From Hygrocybe punicea (lineage: Eukaryota; Basidiomycota; Agaricomycetes; Agaricales; Hygrophoraceae): a DNA stretch of 64,000 bases. Position numbers and translations under genes: made by a program. The notes under the pieces were generated by a model, which searched no databases, was not told where the DNA came from, and saw nothing but the letters and a program-made list of their open reading frames with translations. This document shows, one piece after another, positions 33,156 through 44,852 of this stretch (the first letter of the stretch is position 1; every line of letters begins with the position of its first letter). The stretch is taken from NCBI GenBank assembly GCA_963556145.1, contig OY744468.1, forward strand, positions 992,001-1,056,000, read 5' to 3'.

Positions 33156-36100
33156 ATGCCCCAGCAGAACAGTGTCCTCTGCATGCATTGTGGGGAGTAT
33201 GTGTCCCGCAAGCAGGAAATTCAACACCGTCAAATGGCCTTTGCGCCATACGCACCACCACCGCCTCGATTACCTTCTCGACTCCGTCGTGTTTCCCATC
33301 TGCATTCCGATGTCAATGAATCAGAACGCAACATTCTGGAGGATACAGAGTTAGGGGTTCAAATCAATCAAGATTTCTCAAGACAAGCTGTTCAACCTCT
33401 TGAAGATCAAGCCGCCTCTGTTTCTCGGATTTCAGGGAATGCCATTCGTGATCGTTGGCGCCATGGGGTAACACTGCAGAGTGACTCTGATTCCGATGGC
33501 GGTTCTGATGGCCAATTGCCCGATGAAGATAGCGATAGTGAAGCAGATGATGAGTCCATTAATTGGGATGCTTTTGAATCGGGATCCGGACTTTCGGCAT
33601 GGGATCAGTTGGGTGAAGGCTATGAGATAGAGGCAGTGGCAATTGGTGAGCTTGCAACATCGTATCTCTGGGTTATGTCTGATTTTCCATCGTGTAGCGG
33701 ATCGGCTGAGTGCGTATGATCGTTCCATTTGCCGTGCTTTTTCGTACAAGGTACAAACCCACACCACTGATGCGAGTTTTGAGAAACTCCCATATGCGTT
33801 TCCAAGTGATCCCCCTCTTCCCAAGATCGATGCTCTACGATCTCGTGTGGCCTTCTTGGCCGGATTCAAACTGCAAGTCTACGACTGCTGCCCCAAATCT
33901 TGTTGTTGTTACATTGGTCCACACCAAGACCTCTTGCAGTGTCCATACTGCGGCGAGGCTCAATTACATCCAGATGGCAAACCACGCAACAGATTCACGT
34001 ATATTCCGCTCATTCCTCGTCTCATCGCCTTCGCAGGCAATCGCTCAGTCGCCACAGATATGCAGTATCGAGGTCGCACCCACAAGCATACTCCGGGTGT
34101 CTCCACTGATACTTTTGATGGCACAAATTATCGTTCTCTGCGTGAGCAGAATGTCGTGCTCCACACTGAAATGTACGAACACAAATACTTCGAAGACCAG
34201 CGTGATGTTGCTCTCGGTTTATCGACCAATGGATTTTCCCCTTTCAAGCGACGCAAAAAAACTGCATGGCCGCTCATCATATTCAACTATAATCTACCTC
34301 CAGAGATACGGTTCCATCTTGAGAATATCCTTGCTCTCGGTATCATACCCGGCAAACCGATTGACGCCGATTCCTATCTTTGGCCCCTTGTACAAGAATT
34401 ATTTCATCTGGCAATTGGAGTTCGCGCCTTTGACATCCTTACATCATCACTTTTTCCTCTTCGCGTTTTCCTCATCACGGTCTTTGGCGACATACCGGCC
34501 TTGGCTATGATAATGCGCATGAAGGGGCACAATGCCATTTCTCCTTGCCGCATGTGCGAGATTATTGGCTTACGGATACCCAACTCCAGTGCAACCACAC
34601 ACTATGTCCCGTTGGATCGTTCTCGACATCCTGATGTCCGAGTTAGCGAGGACGCTGTTCAAAAGTATATGCCTAACAATCTGCCGACACGCGACCACGA
34701 CAAGTTTCTGGCACAAGCCAATGAGATTCAATTGGCTCTGACCTGTGCTGACGCTAAGCGTTTGGCAATGAAATATGGAATCAAAGGCATTTTGATTCTT
34801 TCCTACCTGCCTTCGCTTCGTTTTCCATCTTCCTTCCCCTATGATTTTATGCACCTTATCTGGGAAAATTTAATTACGAACCTGATTCTTCTATGGATGG
34901 GCGAGTTCAAAGGTTTGGACAGTGGTACAGAGTCTTATGAATTGCCTTGAGCCATCTGGGAATCTATTGGGCAAGCTACTGCTACATCCGGATCAACTAT
35001 TCCATCTGCATATGGAACTCGTGTCCCCAATATTGCACAAAATTGTTCGAACTGTTCTGCTGAGATGTGGTTCTTTTGGACTTTGTATCTCAGCCCTGTC
35101 CTACTGCAACGATGATTCCAGCGTCCAAAATGCTATACTCATTTTGTCTCCCTTGTTCGCTTACTCAACATTTGCCTCCAGTTTGAGATAATGGATGATG
35201 AAATTGAAGAGCTTCGTGTCGGGTTTGCGGAGTGGGTAATGGAGTATGAGAAGTAAGTTGTTTGTCTTCTTGCACACCTAGATGTCCTGTCTGATATTCA
35301 TCTAAAGCATATACTTCCAACACAATCCAGACCGCTTATCTACATGTCCCGTCACTATCCATGCCCTTTTGCATATCGCTAATAGTATCCAGGCAATGGG
35401 ACCTGTCTGGTGTTATTGGGCGTTCCCAATGGAGCACTATTGTGGAGCTCTAAAGCCAGCTGTTCGAAGTCATCATTTCCCCTACGCTTCACTTGCTCGT
35501 TTTGTTATCGAAAATGCACAGTTGACCCAGATCAGGATTGCATATGACCTCTCAACCGAACTGTCCCTGCGACCCCTACAAGGAGCCGTAGCTGGCACTT
35601 ATGCTGATCCACTGTGTTCGTTATCTCACCTTCCCACTGTGGTGGCACTGATGATGATATCCTTATTTAGATACATCCTGTATACTTCTCCCTCCGAGAG
35701 ACCAACGCAGACCATCACCAAATCTAATCAATGGTATTGCTGCTGCTCTCACCACCCGATTCGAAAAGCCTCTGGGAATTGTCAAGAAGCAGCTTGAAAA
35801 CGCATTGATTGAACAATGGGGCAAAATCTGACGCATTGATTCGGAAGCCGGAGACACCATGTCGGCCTCCTCCCTCATTTCGGTCCGTGATGATATGCGT
35901 GATACAACATATGTTCGAGTATATGGCTTCACACCCTTGAATGATATACACTGATGAATTACTTTAGTATGACATGCTTGTTGATATTTTTGCACGACAA
36001 CGACAACGACAACCAAAATATAAGCTGCTGTCCTTTTACGGCCAACTGCAGCACATCTTTTGTCTTCGATTCGAAGCTGCATGTTATGACCTGGGCATCA

Positions 36101-36327
36101 ACGGTCCAACCACAATCATGCTTGGTGTCATCAGAACCTGCGTTCTTGACAAGAACCAGTATCCCAAAGGCCTCGATTTTCACCCTTACTCCAGACACGG
36201 AGCTCTGCATTACGTGGATGTGAAAAATATTCAATGCTTAGTTGCTCGCATTCGAGATTGAGATCAGTGGACAATCATAGATAGAAGCGGCGCCCTTGCC
36301 CACGCCCTATTCGTCGACGATGAATGA
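33156..36327 (+). pseudogene. TNP2/Transposase_21-like transposase (CACTA/EnSpm superfamily)
   Basis: ATG at 33156 opens a C2H2-like finger (CMHCGEYVSRKQEIQHRQ) and an acidic linker. A 52-nt intron (33646-33697) joins to DRLSAYDRSICRAFSYKVQT. The core contains KPRNRFTYIPLIPRL, LGLSTNGFSPFKRRKKTAWP and KGHNAISPCRMCEI, and later GPVWCYWAFPMEHYCGALKP and LLSFYGQLQHIF. The second exon stays open to 34947, where TGA 34948-34950 interrupts ELP*AIWESIG. TGA at 35113-35115 (LLQR*FQRP) and TGA at 36259-36261 (RIRD*DQWTIIDRSG) follow, each with conserved sequence continuing in frame. These DDE/D transposases cut DNA at CACTA-type ends. This copy should not make full-length protein. Terminal inverted repeats of the element were not located. 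Confidence 0.75.
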
Positions 36328-36329
36328 GA

Positions 36330-37894
36330 TTCTCAATAACCTCAATGAAAACTTGTATGTGTTATGTAATGGGCTAGGATTGACCACATTCTAACCTCAC
36401 GTCCATGGGAAGGATTACACATGATGAAGCCCAGAGGCAGCAAAATATATGCACAACTGCGACTCACCCCGCACGCTATTCCATAACGTGTCTAGATTGG
36501 TTGAGGACCGCCTCTTCCTTGCGACACGCCACTTAGCCCGAGCTTTGTCATGGACTCCAGTCACCACTCCGTCATTACGTATTCTCCCGCTCCCTCCTCT
36601 TTGGTGTTGGCATCACCCACAACTGCGGCGATACACATGCATCCAGAACATTTCTCTTAAGGCTCTCCTAATGACGCATTGGTAGTCAAGAAAATTTTAG
36701 TCATATCGTATACAAGAACATCCTGACAATGTCATTCCAGTACCACCCCAGCTCCTGGGCTTGATATACCAATAACCACACCTCCCACTCTAACGAAGTC
36801 GACCAGTACGGCGGAACCTAATATGTCACGTGCTGCCACCCAATAAAGTGGCAGAGTTTGCATTCCAGACAGAGGTCTCATGAGGATGAGGGCGAGGATG
36901 GGGAACACGCCAAGATTTGCTCTAAAATCCACAGGAGATCGGCAGGTACCATGCCCAACATTCGAAGCATAGAAAATTTCTCTTGCCAGTAATCCCAGCA
37001 TGACCCGAGTTGTCGACGTCCATGTCTTCGCAATTCAAATGTTAACATTGTTTATATGTCAATGTTTCCATTCGACACGAAACTCCCGTGAGCGACAGGT
37101 TCATCAACATAGTTCACGATCACTAAACAATTATCTTTCCAGACCTCCCCCTGTAGTTGTAGGCTCAAAGTTCGGCGGTCTCACTGGCCGAATCGGAATT
37201 GACCAATTGGTCATCTATACAATGACTTGTGTCAACTTAAGGAATATCCTATATCTATAAGCACGAACCTTGGCAAAGTGGCGAAGATTCGTATCCTCGC
37301 AATTGACTATAACCTCCCGCTAGATCTGCCTCTGTGCCGCGAGCTAATAACTTTGCACGCTTGATCTCAGTCAGCCACCTCCCTCGGTAGTACAATAACT
37401 TAGATTGCAACTCTCGAATTTGGATGTGCGCCTGCGGGAGAGAAATGTCCAACTTATTAATGCCTGAAGGTGCGCCGTCTCAAATGTTAGGCTTAAACCT
37501 TTCAGCTGAGTTGTGTCAACATACTTTCTGCATCAATACTCATACTCCACAGTCAACATGGGTAGCGCTTCGATTAATAGACACAATATCTTCTGAGTCG
37601 AGAAACTGTACGCTGCAAGTAATATTTACATTAATACCATTCAGTTTCACAAACGCGAGGACATACCGAATGGTTTTGCCCCTGCCAGTCTGTTGAAACA
37701 CTCCTCGACATTTTCTTGAGACTGAGATTTCAAGGCACTCATTTTCGCAAGTCGAAGGTGACATTGGAGCTGGGGACTTTGACGAAAGAAATATTATATA
37801 TATTTATATTTACCGAAGTCACATGGGTTCCTCGAGTTCAGCAAAATATACTGTAACAACCACAATAATTTAGCTATTGTACAAGATATCTTTA
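36330..37894. other. No confident gene; short unexplained frames
   Basis: Frames near 36449-36685 (plus) and 37001-36732 (minus) are short and lack recognisable motifs or convincing splice neighbours. Fragments of splice-like signals occur around 37250-37780 on the minus strand and may be 3' exons of the gene at 37895-38422, but no phase-consistent model was obtained. Confidence 0.35.
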
Positions 37895-38422
37895 CTATTC
37901 TAGATCTGGTGCCACTTGTGGATCCTCTGACTCCTGCATGTGGTATTGGTCTAGATCTGAACTACACATGCTACCAGAACCTCTGGCGCTGCCACAGTCC
38001 GAAATAGCGTATGGGATACTATTTACAGGATGGGACTGATACTCTGGGCCAACGAACTCGAGTGGAAGGCCTTTCATGTGAATCATACTACGAGCGATGG
38101 CAACATCTTCATCAGCCTCCAGCAGTTTCTTGGTAGCTTTCGATAACTCGTGTCGCAGCACTTGCAAATCCCTGATGCCCACCATTGTGTCATCAGAAGC
38201 ATTCCGACTCAGGACTTGCAACTGAACATCACCCTGACGCACTGCCTCTTCAGCAGCAAGCTTTCGATACTTTCGCTCAACCCTGCTGGACCGAGCCATG
38301 GCTAGGAGATCTGCAGCATCCTCTATGGTCTGCGGAAACTCTGAAATCTTCATGATACGATCAAAGCGAGGATTCTTGAAAAGTGGTAAGTTGAGGACTA
38401 AATTTTTGATGGAGCAATCCAC
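37895..38422 (-). CDS. Helical, possibly coiled-coil hypothetical protein
   Basis: A 175-codon minus-strand frame begins MDCSIKNLVLNLPLFKNPRF. It contains a long charged helix region (DAADLLAMARSSRVERKYRK, LRHELSKATKKLLEADEDVA) and ends in a polar, acidic tail (MQESEDPQVAPDLE). The heptad-like spacing of Leu/Val in the middle suggests a coiled coil. The start could be in an upstream exon. No family was recognised. Confidence 0.45.
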   Translation of the reverse strand: MDCSIKNLVLNLPLFKNPRFDRIMKISEFPQTIEDAADLLAMARSSRVERKYRKLAAEEAVRQGDVQLQVLSRNASDDTMVGIRDLQVLRHELSKATKKLLEADEDVAIARSMIHMKGLPLEFVGPEYQSHPVNSIPYAISDCGSARGSGSMCSSDLDQYHMQESEDPQVAPDLE

Positions 38423-38830
38423 ACCACTGATCTGGCATTTTCAGATGGGTGCACACTCCCTCTTGTCGTGGTCTCCACTGCCAGTGGTGGTTGCACTGAT
38501 GAGAGTGCCTATGAAAATGGTGTTACAGGTAAATGACTTTGAACATCAGTAGAACATGCCGACAAGGGTTGGAGGAACAATTGTTGAGGATGTCGGTTTT
38601 GTTGTGAAGGAGAATGGAATTGAAGAGATAGCTTTCTGCCAGAGATGAACAACCTTCTGTTTCTCTTTGCTGGTCGATTGATGACTGGGGGTTGCCATTA
38701 AAGTTGTCTATATGCAATCACGCAATTTTTCAACTGATAACCATTCACTTAGCTACCACTATATAAGGCATGGGGTACTGATTTTGTTGAATAGTATTTG
38801 GTGTAAGAAATTATGTAATAACCCGAATCT

Positions 38831-41068
38831 GTGGATTGTAGCCTCTCCCCCAACACTTTGTCTCTCAAGTCTGCGCTGGACGCGCCAACCGTCTTTCCTG
38901 ATCTGTCACTTCCGCTGTCGAGTCCCTCAACTCCATGTAAAGTGATGCCCCAGAAGGAAAAGGCTCAGCAACTGTACCCCATCGACGTTTTCCATTATAC
39001 TCGACCACCTCTCGCAATTATTGGAGCTAACACCGGTGTGATTTGGGCCAGGACATTTCCGGCCGAACCTATAGCCGCTCGAAGTGATGGCTGGTGGGGT
39101 CCCCACGAGTACGTGATACTTCCTCAAACATATGACCGATCGTCTCCGTATATGGCATGGATCCCTTCTCAGAAGGCCTACGAAGACAGCAACTTCTTTA
39201 AATATACTGGCCTTGACCCCTCCCTTGCACTTCTCTCTTTCGACGAATTCCCCCTCGTCCCGGTTCCTAAGTTTTCCACAACACCAGCAGAATTGGGACA
39301 CATACCACACACTATTGCCAACCTGCTACTAAAGCCCCAAGTGGTGACTCTGAATAAAGCCCACCTATCTTTCTTCAATACGTCGGACGACATGCGTGCC
39401 ATAGTAAAGGAACAAGTTTTTGCGTTAATATCCGAGGTTCGGCAGGTTATCGATAACCTCCATCAAAATCCAGATTTTCACTTCATTCGTATGCCTGAGG
39501 AAGCCCTGTTTCGACTTAAACAGGCTTACTACTGGAATCTCCTTCCAGACACCGTCACTAACATTGGACACACCCTCATACTCGCGGGCCTCAAGCGGGC
39601 TGTCTACGAACTGCACGGCTTCCTGCTCTGGCGAAAAGGCGATACCATCCATGTCGAGCCATTACCTCACCAGGGGTATTTTGCAAAGCTATATGGGGCT
39701 AGGGGCGTTATCGTTGACAACTACAGAGACTATAATGCTGTTGGTCGTTTTGGGGTTGCTGTGTACATGGAAGCCAACCTTGATGACATCACGCTTCAGC
39801 CTACTGTAAATGAGGTGGAACTCTCGCCAATTCCCACTCATTGGCAGCTTTTGGAACCTCTCGGTTCCCGGAGTGGTCACCACACAGATATCTATTTTTA
39901 TCCGCCGATCGCCGAACATTTTGCATTTTATGAACTCGCTGCCCGAGGGTATGTCTCACGTCTTGATGTTTATGAGCCGAATTGGGACGTGGATAGGGTC
40001 CATGATAAAATGGTTCAAAGATAAACGTAAATTATGGTCACTTTCGAAATCACGAGGATATTCATAACTTCTTACAGGCATTGCTGCGGGGATCTACTTT
40101 CCATATATAAAAGGGCGCATTAATCATCTTCGTCAGCAAATCGAGGAGGAATATGTTGGGATTCAGTCTTTCAGCCCAATTCCACCTATCCACCAGTGGT
40201 TCTCGGGCAGACAAAAAATGGAATGGCCTCCCGCTTTCGGTGGCCATGGTCGACCCCCCGCTATTGTCAGTGCCACGCCGCCACCACTTCTGTTTTTTCA
40301 CTGCTCAAAAGCCGACAAATAGCGAGCTTTCTTTTTTATTTGGTCATGTATGCGGGCCAGGTGGCTTCAATGGTTTCAAGACACTCCATATGGCACTCGT
40401 GGGCATTTCTATCTTACACATCAGGAATGGCGGCAGATTCTGAGCGGTGAACGATTCAAGAGAGCAGCAAGAAAACAGCTAGGCCAAGTGTTTGACCTTC
40501 GTCACTTCTGGCAATTTGACCCATCCCTTCTCTGGGAAGATGGATGCACTCAAGATATCATGCCCATCCTCCAAGACCAAAGTCAACTGGATCCTGACCA
40601 TTTTCTCAACGGCAATGAATACGCATTCAACCTCAAGCGGCTGTTGTGTTATGAGATTGTCCTTACACATGTCAAGTACCAATTTGAAGAGACAGATGAA
40701 GTTTTTTTGAAAGAGAAGATGTTATGTAAAGAGGCATTAGATGAACGACGATGTTGACGGTCAACGCTCTTCCAGGCTTCACCGACCCTTCTGACGGCCC
40801 CTCCACCATGGGAATCCAATGACTTCACTGTCAAGGCCGCTTGGTTTGAGGAGTTCTGTACATTTCTCTTGGACTGGCCACATGTTTATGCTCGTCAACC
40901 TCACTGTGATGTGTCCCTAGTGGACCTCCAGGAACCAACTTTTTCACGAGAAGTGAACTCCATTCTTTTGGTGTATTATACAGGAGTTATCAAAACGCTG
41001 AATATGATTCCGACAATGATGTGGACTTATCCAAGGAATCGGGGGCTTGATCACTTTACAAACATTTG
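38831..41068 (+). pseudogene. Large hypothetical protein, probable frameshifts
   Basis: An open stretch to 40024 (first likely Met at 38944) encodes about 360 residues without a recognised domain, for example YPIDVFHYTRPPLAIIGANT, WWGPHEYVILPQTYDRS and RLKQAYYWNLLPDTVTNIGH. Coding then continues with IAAGIYFPYIKGRINHLRQQ (40079 on). A 57-nt GTCAGT...TAG intron (about 40266-40322) removes an apparent TAG stop and gives RPPAI joined to RAFFFIW. TPYGTRGHFYLTHQEWRQIL and WPHVYARQPHCDVSLVDL follow, and the end is near RGLDHFTNI at 41068. Frame is out by one between NWDVDRV and MIKWFKDK (about 39985-40010), and perhaps again near 40715-40790. Function unknown. Confidence 0.5.
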
Positions 41069-41489
41069 ATTCGTATATGTACATATATCCATGTACAACT
41101 GTTAACGTTGAATAACATTAATATTGTTTTCCAGCTCATTTGTGCACTGCCACATTTTGCACGTTTCAGGTGTGACGGTTTCATTATCAACAGTATGGAA
41201 CAAAGCGGGTACATAATTAATTATGTCTGTCAGGCTTACTCAATCTGAGAGTCATAGCTCACAAAACATGAGACAATACGCCATGGCCGTTTTCGACGAC
41301 ACGTAGAGGTTGGGCCGGGGTGGATAGATGCCTCAATGAGTCGAACAATTGGAGGGTGAGCGCGAGGGGAGACAGTAGCCGTATTCGTTAGTCCCATTGG
41401 CTACCTCTGGGGTGGGAGTGTCCTGGACGGATCACGGTGATGGTGAGTCGCTTGGCGCCTGAGAATCGGCGTCTGTGAATGATTGTCAT

Positions 41490-41749
41490 TTCAAGCAAGC
41501 CAAGATGGCAAAAATGAATACTTACAAGGAATCTCTGTCTACCCTTAAAGCCAACATATGTTTTATCGATTCCTCAAGTTCATCTTCATCGAAGCGGGTT
41601 ACAGGCAGTAAATTTGCTGTCCCGTGAGTCCTACAGGGCCCAGTCTAGATTGAAACCAATAAATTCATAGGTCAAAAATGGCGAGAGCTTTGAAAAACTA
41701 AAAACCTCGAATTGACTATCCTTACAGGCTGAACACATCTCCCGGCCGC
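41490..41749 (-). pseudogene. Partial inverted copy of the KDM3-like gene
   Basis: This block is the near-identical reverse complement of 29366-29626, covering the Cys-finger exon end, an intron, the RFDEDELEESIKHMLALRVD exon and the next intron. Similarity stops at the splice acceptor on one side (about 41470) and at the first base of the LTR-like sequence (41750) on the other. Confidence 0.7.
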
Positions 41750-42915
41750 TGTCATGACCCCAAGTGTTTTTGGGTGTAATGTCATGGGTTTACCATCGGA
41801 CCACGGACTTAGATATTTAAGTGCAACACTATGGATGCACACCTACACTCATTAGTACCCATTCTATGCCTTTCCACATTACGCATGCTAGTGAACAGAC
41901 ACAAATAGCATATATGCTTACCTTTATATCATTTATTATGGCTTCACTAGTAATGCCCAGACCTAGCCGTTTATGTATGGTGCACAGAGGCACATCCCCC
42001 ACTCATTAGTATTTATTATATATTTCTCTGTATTGCGCATGCAAGGAGACAAGCCCAACTAGCATTGTTACCTATATTAGCAGTAATGGATTGATTACAA
42101 ATCTTGTTTACTTGTATTGATCAAAAGCGGCTCAGCTAGATAATGGGAAGTGATTAGATAAGATGTGAACAAGAGGATGATAAGATAATGATAAGATAGG
42201 ATGCATCAGAGAGTGATTGTGATATTCTGCTTACATAAAGACAATGGTCTATTGTTCTGAGCAGTCTATTGTTCTAAACAGTCCAAATGGAGATAGAGCC
42301 CATTGTTCACAGCCTCTTTGATGCCATCCATTGTTCTCATGACTCAGTCCTATTGTTCTCACTTTCCCATTGTTCTCAGTCCCCCATTGTTCTCCAACAG
42401 TATAAATAGGGCCCCCAAATTCCAGTAGTCAGTAGGATTTCCCCCCTCACCACTCAGTAGTCACTCTTAGTTGGGTTCACACAGTGTGATCCCTCATTCT
42501 CTTAGTACTAGTAGTTACTCATTGTAGTAGCTAGTGCTTGCAATCCAGTCTAGTTCACTCTCATTCTATCATTCTCTGAGTTCCCCTTGTCATCAAGGAG
42601 AATTCACCCAGTTCACTCAGTCCAATCAATTCATTAGTCAGCATTAGTCAGCTAGATACACTTCTAAGGTTAAGGTTTCATCCTAAACAAAAAAGAGTAT
42701 TCAAAAGGTATTAAAGATATCCCTGAACTAGTAGCCAATGTGCGTTTGAAGCTTCGGATTTAAGTCAGATATTATAATACCCAGAGATACTCTTGATTGA
42801 ATAGGCCCTGTAGCCAAAACTGTCCATATTCAACTGGTGAATATTGTTATCAGTATTCATTAGTTTATATTTTATATTCCAGTAGTGAATATTAGTATTT
42901 TCAGTACATCACACA
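41750..42915 (+). mobile_element. LTR-like sequence (solo or truncated), right end unresolved
   Basis: It begins TGTCATGACCCCAAGTG, a start of the kind common in Ty3/gypsy-type fungal LTRs, at an abrupt break in a duplicated gene fragment. It contains a TATA-like box TATAAATAGG (42401-42410) preceded by seven copies of a short repeated motif. No coding region for a polyprotein follows, and a second LTR was not found. The right boundary is approximate, and no target duplication could be paired. Confidence 0.5.
42249..42410 (+). promoter_or_regulatory. LTR promoter region: seven ATTGTTCT-type motifs plus TATA box
   Basis: ATTGTTCT (one variant ATTGTTCA) occurs at about 42250, 42268, 42302, 42330, 42352, 42369 and 42386, at irregular spacing of 16-34 bp. 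TATAAATAGG at 42401-42410 follows. The arrangement fits an upstream activating array in front of a core promoter; the function is inferred. Confidence 0.5.
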
Positions 42916-44039
42916 CCCAATTGCTATTCATACCTACTCAAAGTCTCAATTCTTAATTGAAGAGACCTCACTATTACATTCTATTGATTCATATAGTACA
43001 TATACCCACAAACCCCTTCCTGATAGGTTATTTAGATATTAAAAACCCACAAACAACAAGAAGATACCTGAACAAAGTCAACTCCGGTAATTCTTGGTGA
43101 AACAAACATTCACATAACACCACGCTCATCCAACTCGCTTTCACGGCGCCATAAACGTCATTGCAGCAATTGATACACATGCTTAGCCTGAGATGACCAT
43201 CAGTCATAGCAAACTGAAACCAACATGATTACAAACCGAAGTTTTTGAGGTTCTGAACATGTATTCATCGCTCAAACCCCTCATCAACGTCAAATACATC
43301 AATCCTGACGCTGGACCTGGCCAGCGGGATGTCCTTGCTTGAGAGCTATTGGAAGTCAACGTGAGATGAAATGCAGTGGACTTGGGGTTGTCCATGTATA
43401 CCTGAGAACTGAGTAGGTTTTCGAAGACAACTGAAATACCAGTGATGAAACAAAGTTATTGGTCAAGGCAGCAGACTTACGCCTCCTGCAACATCACTGA
43501 AAATGTGGTACCTTGACATGAGATCCGTGTCAAAGTTGTCATCTCCAGCTGTTGACGATCTAGCTCCTCGCTTTATTCCATATTGAAAAATCCCGGTGCC
43601 CAGACTGAAAGATGTCAGTTTCAAGCTCAACCGTAGGCTCGACCGTGGGTTCCACTGACAAGTTCTCTCCTCGATCTTGTGGAGTTGGTTCTGGCCAATA
43701 TGCAGGCTATATTGCCATTGACATGGTTATCTGCAAGTGAGCAGGGAATGTTGCATGACACTCACTTCAAATTGCCTGTCCTCGTTGACATCATATGTTA
43801 TCCTAGCCCTCGTGTGACTATCACCAGGACGAAAAGTAAACCTATGGCACAATAATTAATCATAATAAAATAGGTAAAAGATTGTTCGGGGAAGGGGATT
43901 GTTAAGGAGAAGTTTAAATGCTGAATCTAACAACATTATTCTAATTTCCATCCTGTAGGTTGTAAAAGTCAAGAAAAATTGAACTGGGGATCTCAACAAC
44001 AGTACTTACCACCATAGAGTAATTTTGGCTGGCTTTAAG
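42916..44039. other. No confident gene
   Basis: Several minus-strand stretches with splice-like edges occur between 43200 and 43850 (for example FRPGDSHTRARITYDVNEDR near 43845-43780), but no phase-consistent protein could be built. Nothing else was recognised. Confidence 0.35.
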
Positions 44040-44408
44040 TCAAGCGAATCCTCCGGTGATCAAAATCTCGCAGCACACACTATGTTTTTGTGAGCTTTTC
44101 GCAGCTAAGAAAGATGGAACCACATACCGAGCAACCAAACCCACGAAAATTGTGATCCAGACCAGCAAAATAACATTCCAGACATCGTCGTACCAACGGT
44201 CGCAGTAATAGTGATAGTGGTGACAATAATAGATGTGGAGATCACCATTCACAGTGTACGTAGTATTGTGTTGGTCGGTGCCAACGTTGTTGGCAGAGCT
44301 GTTATGGAAGACAACGTCTGTAGCCTCAAACATAGGCATGTGGTGGTGGTGTACGAGAAGTGGCAGAATGTAAGGAAGAGGCCTAGGTGCAAGTATAAGT
44401 GCATACAC
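44040..44408 (-). CDS. Small membrane-protein-like frame downstream of the SUN gene
   Basis: A 122-codon minus-strand frame contains NVGTDQHNTTYTVNGDLHIY, a His/Tyr-rich run, and then a hydrophobic segment (VILLVWITIFVGLVARYVV) that could span a membrane. The NVGTDQxN-type motif resembles short N-terminal pieces seen in other mushroom proteins (recalled). It could be a 3' exon of the SUN-domain gene or an independent fragment. Confidence 0.35.
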   Translation of the reverse strand: MYALILAPRPLPYILPLLVHHHHMPMFEATDVVFHNSSANNVGTDQHNTTYTVNGDLHIYYCHHYHYYCDRWYDDVWNVILLVWITIFVGLVARYVVPSFLAAKSSQKHSVCCEILITGGFA

Positions 44409-44852
44409 AAGTTACGTGTCTAAAACATGCAAGTGGTTGGATAAAATCGAAAACAAACAAATGATTATTTAGCCCAGGTGACAGTGATCTACATGCATGG
44501 TAAAAAACACCTTATCTTGCTTTTGTGTCGAGTTGTTGTTGTTCCATGGGATCCTCTTTACATTGTTTGAATTTTGGGTCAGATATCGCCCCCCTGCCCT
44601 TGTTTAAATTTATGTTTGCATCCTCGTCCTGTGGGCGGCCGATTTGGCTTTGCTCTAGATTTTTGCCTCCTCGTCTGTCTGGGTGTTCCGTCAGCGTTGA
44701 CCTCTTGGCAGCACCTTCATTAATTGCCAACACACCTACTTCAGATGGAGTATGCATGCTGTCGCCTTCCAACCAAAGACTCTGAAACAATCCATGTTTA
44801 AGGTCGCTCCTGGAAACGAAATGATTAAGCTGTAGGTTGTTCAACTATTATT

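Noticed and set aside
40266..40322. In-frame TAG near 40320 as a nonsense mutation
   Set aside because: A GTCAGT...TAG intron of 57 nt removes it in phase, so it is more simply an intron.
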